From the NCBI GenBank assembly GCA_900316835.1, contig ONEL01000018.1, positions 1 through 47,866 of the forward strand: DNA of 47,866 nt, given 5' to 3'. The stretch comes from an uncultured Prevotellaceae bacterium (lineage in GTDB: Bacteria; Bacteroidota; Bacteroidia; Bacteroidales; Muribaculaceae). Position 1 is the stretch's first letter, and each line of letters begins with the position of its first letter. The notes beneath the pieces were generated by a model. It was not told the origin of the DNA. It saw only the letters and a list, made by a program, of their open reading frames with translations, and searched no databases. Positions 43,318-47,866 of the stretch are shown piece after piece. The position numbers and the translations under genes are program-made.

Positions 43318-44460
43318 TAAAATTCTGCGTTGCAGCCACAATTCAAAAACAGGGTCGGTAATATATAACATATTGCGATTGCGCAGTTCTATTAAGTCCT
43401 TGCCAATGAGTGTTGTTTTTAATCTAGTAATATTTGACGGACTTCCTAAATTAAAGTCTTCTCTTATTGTTTTCTCACCAAGTTGTGAATGGTGGCCACT
43501 AGCGATTGCTCGTAGAAAATTAAGTTGGTAAGACGATAAAGTTTCGATTTGTTGCATAAATAAAGCCTCATTATTGTCAAGTAAATCGTTAATGGCTAAA
43601 TTAAGTAGAGAATTGGTAGCTTTTTCACCTTCATTAATTTTTATAAATAAAAGCCAAGCTAGTTGCTGAACATAGGATGAATAATTGTCTACAGCATTAC
43701 AAATCTTTTTAGCTAAATCTTTTGAAATGTGTTTATTGCGATCTTCAAAATGTTGCGTGATGTAATCAATCCATTTTTCAGAAGGTATCTTACTAAGAAA
43801 AATAGTATCACCAAACTGATAGAAAGGTACATTGCGGCGTTGAAAAATAGAATTCATCATGTGCATTTTACTGCCAAATAAGCAATAAGAAGTGTATTGC
43901 TGGTGTTGCCAGGCAGTACGCAATCTTTTTTGAATAGTTAAAGAATCAGGTAATTCTCCAAGTTGCTGAAATTCATCAATACATATAACTATTCTTTTTC
44001 CTCTCCTTTGAGCAATATTTTCTACAAGTGCTAGGACTTGTTCAGGCGAGTGCGTTTTTGGTGTTATACCAAGTGAAAGTGAAAAATCATTATTATTATC
44101 GGGAGAAAAGGATATTTTAGGAGTTAATCTAACTAAAAAATCTTTAGCGTTTTCCATCCATTTATCAACATTTGAAGCTGTTTGTTTAAGAACGGCTGCC
44201 GATAGTGCATTGTAAAAATCATATTCTGTTTTACAAGCAAACATATCAAAAAATATAACAATAACATCTTTGCCATATTTTTTATCAACAATTTTTTTTA
44301 CATGTTTCACGAGCGATGTTTTGCCAATTCGCCTAGGTGAAATAAGAATAGTGTTTATTCCCTCAGTAAAATTTGCTATTAGGCGTTTAGTTTCCTCTTC
44401 ACGGCCAATGAAATTATAGTCGCTAACAGCGGTTCCAAAAATGAAGCTTATCTTTTTCAT
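43315..44460 (-). CDS. STAND-like AAA ATPase
   Basis: A 381-residue ATPase of the AAA_16/archaeal-ATPase type. It opens with an N-terminal FIGREEETKRL, followed by Walker A SPRRIGKTS (41-49). Walker B is IVICIDEFQQL near 153-163, and a CLFGSKMHMMNSIF sensor follows. The C-terminal part, from about residue 300, is a winged helix (SYQLNFLRAIASGHHSQLGEKT). It resembles the toxin/defence-linked ATPases scattered in Bacteroidales and has no operon partner here. The upstream region (44516-44583) carries tight palindromes that look like an operator, so it may regulate itself through the winged helix. Family call is good; the function is unknown. Confidence 0.8.
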   Translation of the reverse strand: MKKISFIFGTAVSDYNFIGREEETKRLIANFTEGINTILISPRRIGKTSLVKHVKKIVDKKYGKDVIVIFFDMFACKTEYDFYNALSAAVLKQTASNVDKWMENAKDFLVRLTPKISFSPDNNNDFSLSLGITPKTHSPEQVLALVENIAQRRGKRIVICIDEFQQLGELPDSLTIQKRLRTAWQHQQYTSYCLFGSKMHMMNSIFQRRNVPFYQFGDTIFLSKIPSEKWIDYITQHFEDRNKHISKDLAKKICNAVDNYSSYVQQLAWLLFIKINEGEKATNSLLNLAINDLLDNNEALFMQQIETLSSYQLNFLRAIASGHHSQLGEKTIREDFNLGSPSNITRLKTTLIGKDLIELRNRNMLYITDPVFELWLQRRIL

Positions 44461-44515
44461 AGTAGTGAGAATAATTTATTGTTTACTTGCAAAAATATAA
44501 ATAAATGTTTTAATA

Positions 44516-44583
44516 CACAACTTTGTATAATATTTTTTACACATAATTGTGTTACACAAAGTTGTGTTACACAACTTTGTGTA
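44516..44583. promoter_or_regulatory. Operator-like palindromes upstream of the STAND-like ATPase
   Basis: ACACAAAGTTGTGT (44555-44568), one base, and its exact reverse complement ACACAACTTTGTGT (44570-44583). Nearby are ACACATAATTGTGT (44540-44553), palindromic itself with one off-centre mismatch pair, and a partial copy ACACAACTTTGTAT (44516-44529). They sit 55-125 bases upstream of the ATPase start. Confidence 0.7.
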
Positions 44584-44749
44584 TTGATTAATTAATTGAT
44601 TTATAAATAATTATAAGTGATTAATATTGCTATAATTGTTGTAAATAGAAATATAAAAATTAGGCATTGATTGTGGTAGATATATTATAAAACTAAGTAA
44701 TCAATGAGTAGAAAACTCGCTGGAAATATTTTTTTTCACTAAAAAATAG

Positions 44750-44757
44750 TAATTTTG
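44750..44757 (+). promoter_or_regulatory. -7 element of the four-gene operon
   Basis: TAATTTTG, 55 bases before the first start codon; fits TAnnTTTG. Confidence 0.55.
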
Positions 44758-44812
44758 CACTGATATAAAACTAATTAGATTAACAACCCTTCTATAACTA
44801 TTATAAACAACA

Positions 44813-45484
44813 GTGAATAAAGCAAATCCTGAGTTGATAGTGATGCTCACATGGCATGACTACACTGTGATGGATGCCGCGCAAGTGTTTGAGCAGTGCA
44901 AGAATAGTAGTGCCAAGTACTGGGGATTTAAGGAGCATCCATTACCACTGCAGCAAATGAAAAAGCTTTACAACCACATGCACGAGTGTGGAAAAACCAC
45001 TTTTCTTGAGGTGGTTGCCTATAGCGAGCAAGAGGGACTTGAAGGTGCTCGTGTGGCGGCTCAGTGTGGTTGCGACGTGCTCATGGGAACTAAATTTTTT
45101 GATTCTATAAATGATTACTGTCATCGCCATGGCATTAAATATATGCCCTTTGTGGGCGAGGTTACAGGACGTCCGTCGGTGCTGAAAGGAACTATCAATG
45201 GCATGATAGCCGAGGCTCGCGATTATATTTCTCGTGGTGCTGCTGGCATTGACTTGCTAGGTTATCGCTACACAGGCGATGCCGTGGCACTTAATAAAGC
45301 GCTAGTTGCGGCACTAAATGCTCCAGTGTGCTTGGCAGGCAGTATCGACAGCTATGCGCGTCTAAATGAGGTTAAGGCTGCAAATCCCTGGGCATTTACC
45401 ATAGGCAGTGCATTTTTTGAAAACAAATTTGACGGTACCTTTGCCCAGCAAGTTGATAAAGTGTGTAATTTTATGAGCATGTGA
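44813..45484 (+). CDS. Beta/alpha-barrel protein of unknown function
   Basis: A 223-residue protein whose pattern suggests a TIM-type barrel of the ribulose-phosphate-binding group: FLEVVAYS, GCDVLMGTKFF, IKYMPFVGEV, GAAGIDLLGYR, APVCLAGSID and WAFTIGSAFFE are alternating strand ends with glycines and acidic residues. The closest idea is a KDPG-aldolase-like or phosphosugar-binding enzyme. I cannot name the reaction. The start here is GTG at 44813; ATG at 44843 (codon 11) is an alternative. It is the first gene of a four-gene operon, followed after 4 bases by the HAD phosphatase, which would suit an enzyme acting on a phosphorylated compound. Confidence 0.7.
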   Translation: MNKANPELIVMLTWHDYTVMDAAQVFEQCKNSSAKYWGFKEHPLPLQQMKKLYNHMHECGKTTFLEVVAYSEQEGLEGARVAAQCGCDVLMGTKFFDSINDYCHRHGIKYMPFVGEVTGRPSVLKGTINGMIAEARDYISRGAAGIDLLGYRYTGDAVALNKALVAALNAPVCLAGSIDSYARLNEVKAANPWAFTIGSAFFENKFDGTFAQQVDKVCNFMSM

Positions 45485-45488
45485 TATA

Positions 45489-46001
45489 ATGTTAGGATTA
45501 TTGTTTCCGGGCAGCTATGTTGAAGATGTATTTTCTATCAACTATGATAACCTTTACAGTAAGGGTTATCGTGGCTTGATATTTGATATTGACAACACCC
45601 TGGTGCCACATGGAGCTGATTCAACTGCTCAGGTAGATGAATTATTCAATAAATTACATGCCATGGGGTTCAAGACATTGTTGCTCTCTAACAATAACAA
45701 AGAACGCATAGAACGCTTCACTCAAAACATTGACACACTATATATTGAGGAGAGTGGTAAACCACATCCAGCATCATTTATTAAAGCGATGCAAATGATG
45801 GGCCTCAACAAGAATCAGGTGATGGTGATAGGTGACCAAGTGTTTACCGACATCCTTGGCGCTAATCGAGCTCACATGGATAATATACTCGTCAAGTATA
45901 TAGGCTATTACAAGAAAGAAAAGAAAGGCATTCGTCGCAATGTAGAGAAAATAATACTAAACTTATATTCTATACTGAGAAAACATGGAAAAGAAACGTA
46001 A
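45489..46001 (+). CDS. YqeG-family HAD phosphatase
   Basis: A 170-residue HAD-IIIA-type phosphatase of the YqeG type. Motif I is FDIDNTLVP (DIDNT at 33-37). Motif II is LLLSNNN, motif III the GKPHP lysine, and motif IV GDQVFTDILGAN. The front ends before motif I in the way YqeG proteins do. The gene overlaps the next one by 17 bases. YqeG relatives act on small phosphorylated compounds; the substrate is not known. Confidence 0.85.
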   Translation: MLGLLFPGSYVEDVFSINYDNLYSKGYRGLIFDIDNTLVPHGADSTAQVDELFNKLHAMGFKTLLLSNNNKERIERFTQNIDTLYIEESGKPHPASFIKAMQMMGLNKNQVMVIGDQVFTDILGANRAHMDNILVKYIGYYKKEKKGIRRNVEKIILNLYSILRKHGKET

Positions 46002-46818
46002 ACTGTTTTGTGAAATAAGTCCCACTACTTATGCCATAGCTTTACATAAGCAGATTATCACTCGCCACATCAAGAACTTGATGAGTAAGGAAAAATTTGC
46101 TAAAATCAAGCAAGAGGAAAAGCTTCCTGTGTTAGTGGCGAGCAGTGGCAATAGCATGATTAAGCGAGGACCGGGAATTGACTTGCAGTTGCAGCTCAAT
46201 AAGGTCGACAATATAAAGCTGGCATGCAGCAAAATAAATGGACTGATTATACAGCCTGGCGAGAATTTTTCATTCTGGAAATGTGTGGGTAAAACGTCTA
46301 AGAAAAATGGATTTAGCGAGGGGAGAGTTATAAAGAAAGGGCAACTGGTGAAGGGAGTGGGAGGTGGACTTTGCAACCTTGCCAATACTATTCACTTGCT
46401 TGTAATGCACAGTCCACTCACTATTACTGAGTTGCATCATCACAGCGATGCGTTGGCGCCTGATCCTGGCGGTGTGAGAGTTCCTTACAGTGCAGGAACA
46501 TCGGTAAACTACAACTTTATAGACTATCGTTTCCGCAATGATACCTCACAGCCAGTGCAACTGCTAGCCTGGTGTGAGGATGATGAGCTAAAAACCGAGT
46601 TGCGCACTACAATGGAATTTCCTTTTATATATAAAATAACCGAGGAAGGACATCATTTTCACCTCGAAGAAAACGGGAAATACTACCGCATCTCTAAGAT
46701 TTATCGCGAGACACTCGACCGCTCTACCGGCAAACTCCTCGACCGCTACTTGCAATGGAATAACCATAGCGAGGTAATGTATGACTATTCTCTTATTCCT
46801 CAAGAACAAATAAAATAG
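45985..46818 (+). CDS. VanW-family protein
   Basis: A 277-residue protein with a VanW domain, seen from about residue 55 (LQLQLNKVDNIKLACSKING) through PGENFSFWKCVGKT, VGGGLCNLANTIHLLVMHS and SYN-like VPYSAGTSVNYNFIDYRF. VanW proteins are associated with vancomycin-resistance clusters and with cell-wall functions, but the activity is not established. It starts within the HAD gene, 17 bases overlapping, and ends two bases before phzF starts. No signal peptide is seen. There is no vanA/H/X nearby, so a link to vancomycin is not implied. Confidence 0.85.
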   Translation: MEKKRKLFCEISPTTYAIALHKQIITRHIKNLMSKEKFAKIKQEEKLPVLVASSGNSMIKRGPGIDLQLQLNKVDNIKLACSKINGLIIQPGENFSFWKCVGKTSKKNGFSEGRVIKKGQLVKGVGGGLCNLANTIHLLVMHSPLTITELHHHSDALAPDPGGVRVPYSAGTSVNYNFIDYRFRNDTSQPVQLLAWCEDDELKTELRTTMEFPFIYKITEEGHHFHLEENGKYYRISKIYRETLDRSTGKLLDRYLQWNNHSEVMYDYSLIPQEQIK

Positions 46819-46820
46819 AT

Positions 46821-47666
46821 ATGAAATACTTTATTGTTGATGCCTTTAGCGATGTCGCCTTTGGAGGTAATCCTGCGGGGGTAGTGCTACTGGGTGATAA
46901 TGATTTTCCTAGCGAAAAGTTTATGCGACAAGTGGCTGCCGAGTTTAGATATTCTGAGACAGCGTTTGTCAAGCAAAATGACGTTGCCGAGTTTACCGTG
47001 CGTTATTTCACTCCTGTCGATGAGGTAGACCTATGTGGTCATGCCACTATAGCGACCTTTGGTGTGCTGTTCAAGACTGGAATGGTAGCTAATGATACTA
47101 TGTGCCTCAATCACACTCTTGCCGGTGACTTGCAGGTGAGGGTAGGGGAGCAAGTGATGATGCAAATGGCACCGCCACAAGTGATTAACACTGCCGTTGA
47201 TGCTGAGTTGCTTCACTCCATTATGGGTGCCGGACCTGCTCACAGTGAGTTACCTATTGAGATTGTGAGCACTGGCTTGCCCGACATAATTATGCCTATC
47301 GCAAGCGTTGAGGTGTTACAGTCGTTGCGCCCGCACATGGATAATCTTGCCAAGCTAAGCAAGGAACTGGGTGTGACAGGTGTTCATGCTGTGGCATTTG
47401 CTAGCGACGGCTACACTGCTCATGTGCGCAACTTTGGACCACTATATGGAGTGAACGAGGAGAGTGCCACAGGCACAGCTAATGCAGCCTTGACGCATTA
47501 TCTTCACCGTCAAGGCATTATATCATGTCCCCATGAGTGCCGTTTCTTGCAAGGTGAGGCGATGTGCAGGCCGTCGGTGGTAGTAACCCACCTCATGAGC
47601 AATGGCGAAATATGGGCTGGTGGCACCAGCGTGATCGTTGCCTCGGGCGAGCTCTTAGTAAAATAA
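46821..47666 (+). CDS. PhzF-family isomerase
   Basis: A 281-residue PhzF/diaminopimelate-epimerase-fold protein. Motifs: GGNPAGVVLL (residues 15-24), the catalytic-Glu segment YSETAF near 43-48, CGHATIATFG near 72-81, and EESATGTANAAL near the C-terminal half. PhzF isomerises DHHA in phenazine biosynthesis, but most bacterial homologues are general isomerases of unknown substrate. It is the last gene of the four-gene operon. No phenazine genes are present, so the name describes the family only. Confidence 0.9.
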   Translation: MKYFIVDAFSDVAFGGNPAGVVLLGDNDFPSEKFMRQVAAEFRYSETAFVKQNDVAEFTVRYFTPVDEVDLCGHATIATFGVLFKTGMVANDTMCLNHTLAGDLQVRVGEQVMMQMAPPQVINTAVDAELLHSIMGAGPAHSELPIEIVSTGLPDIIMPIASVEVLQSLRPHMDNLAKLSKELGVTGVHAVAFASDGYTAHVRNFGPLYGVNEESATGTANAALTHYLHRQGIISCPHECRFLQGEAMCRPSVVVTHLMSNGEIWAGGTSVIVASGELLVK

Positions 47667-47755
47667 AGCTTCTGTAAAAGAATTTTTTAAAAAACTATTC
47701 TTAAATTTTGTATTTCATTTAACTTACATTATATTTGTAAAATGTTATTAATGCT

Positions 47756-47866
47756 TACCCGTTGGCGGGATTAAGCGAGCGCATACTTGATCCTGCCGAT
47801 GGGCTTGTGATTAATCTTGTTGATGTATTGTGAAACAGTAAAGGCGCTCACTTTACTGATGATTCT
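47756..47866 (-). mobile_element. IS end with transposase C-terminus
   Basis: TACCCGTTGGCGGGATTAA (47756-47774) looks like the terminal inverted repeat of an insertion sequence. On the minus strand an open frame enters from beyond the window and reads SAFTVSQYINKINHKPIG then RIKYALA, stopping at TAA (47772-47774). It is the sort of tail seen on Bacteroidales transposases; the IS family cannot be given. Most of the element lies outside the window. Its end matches the ends of the MITE-like element at 34594-34837. Confidence 0.7.

Noticed and set aside
44296..44320. Third parS-like word TGTTTCACGAG inside the ATPase gene
   Set aside because: Only the left half matches parS.
1..47866. CRISPR arrays
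   Set aside because: No regularly spaced repeats with unique spacers of typical length; the 9-bp CTAG array is far too short in period.

Overview
The window looks like a chromosome piece from a gut-type Bacteroidales, probably near Muribaculaceae or Prevotella. Reasons: promoters of the Bacteroidetes form TAnnTTTG (-7) with TTTG at -33, secreted proteins with tails resembling type IX secretion signals, several DUF4143-type ATPases, a mnmG-apt-uvrC cluster with an adjacent ybeY, and moderate GC with very AT-rich intergenic spacers. The taxon is inferred from gene content and signals only.

Layout. 1-2000: a DUF4143-type ATPase gene lying between two copies of a 62-bp direct repeat. 2008-3855: a large secreted adhesin-like protein. 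4062-4145: tRNA-Leu(CAA) with its terminator, directly followed by a 5'-truncated DASS transporter remnant, a ClbS/DfsB-type gene and a spacer with gene debris; a 15-bp direct repeat brackets this scar-like segment. 6381-18574: a nine-gene, tightly overlapping minus-strand defence operon. 18585-20665: a broken XRE-type regulator, a gene remnant, and a Fic protein controlled by two identical palindromes. 21020-26648: RidA, a second DUF4143-type ATPase, a FadL-like outer-membrane protein and a secreted beta-helix protein. 26762-34359: a Na/phosphate cotransporter, a glycosyltransferase, a large MscS channel, and a zinc-ribbon/membrane-anchor pair. 34594-34837: a small inverted-repeat (MITE-like) element. 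35056-39943: ybeY, mnmG, apt, uvrC, with two parS-like sites. 40443-43242: a lipoprotein, an AT-rich region with DnaA-box-like words, nadA, and a glutathione-peroxidase-like protein. 43315-47666: a third ATPase behind palindromic operators, and a four-gene operon (barrel protein, YqeG-type HAD phosphatase, VanW, PhzF). 47756-end: the end of an IS, whose terminal sequence matches the MITE-like element.

The most notable system is the operon at 18574->6381. It encodes a DUF4007 protein, a large P-loop ATPase and a PAPS-reductase-like protein (the SspB-SspC-SspD set of single-strand DNA phosphorothioation). Next come a PLD-nuclease/SF2-helicase fusion, a 75-residue protein and a DndD-like SMC ATPase with a CxxC hook. 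Three further genes follow: an unknown 190-residue protein, a GIY-YIG nuclease and a DndB-like DGQHR protein. I read it as a phosphorothioate-based defence system with an expanded effector/regulator tail. No cysteine desulfurase (SspA) or SspE is present, so sulfur would have to come from a housekeeping desulfurase.

A second interest is a possible replication-origin/centromere neighbourhood at 37-41.6 kb: two parS-like 16-mers near mnmG and a spacer with several DnaA-box-like 9-mers.
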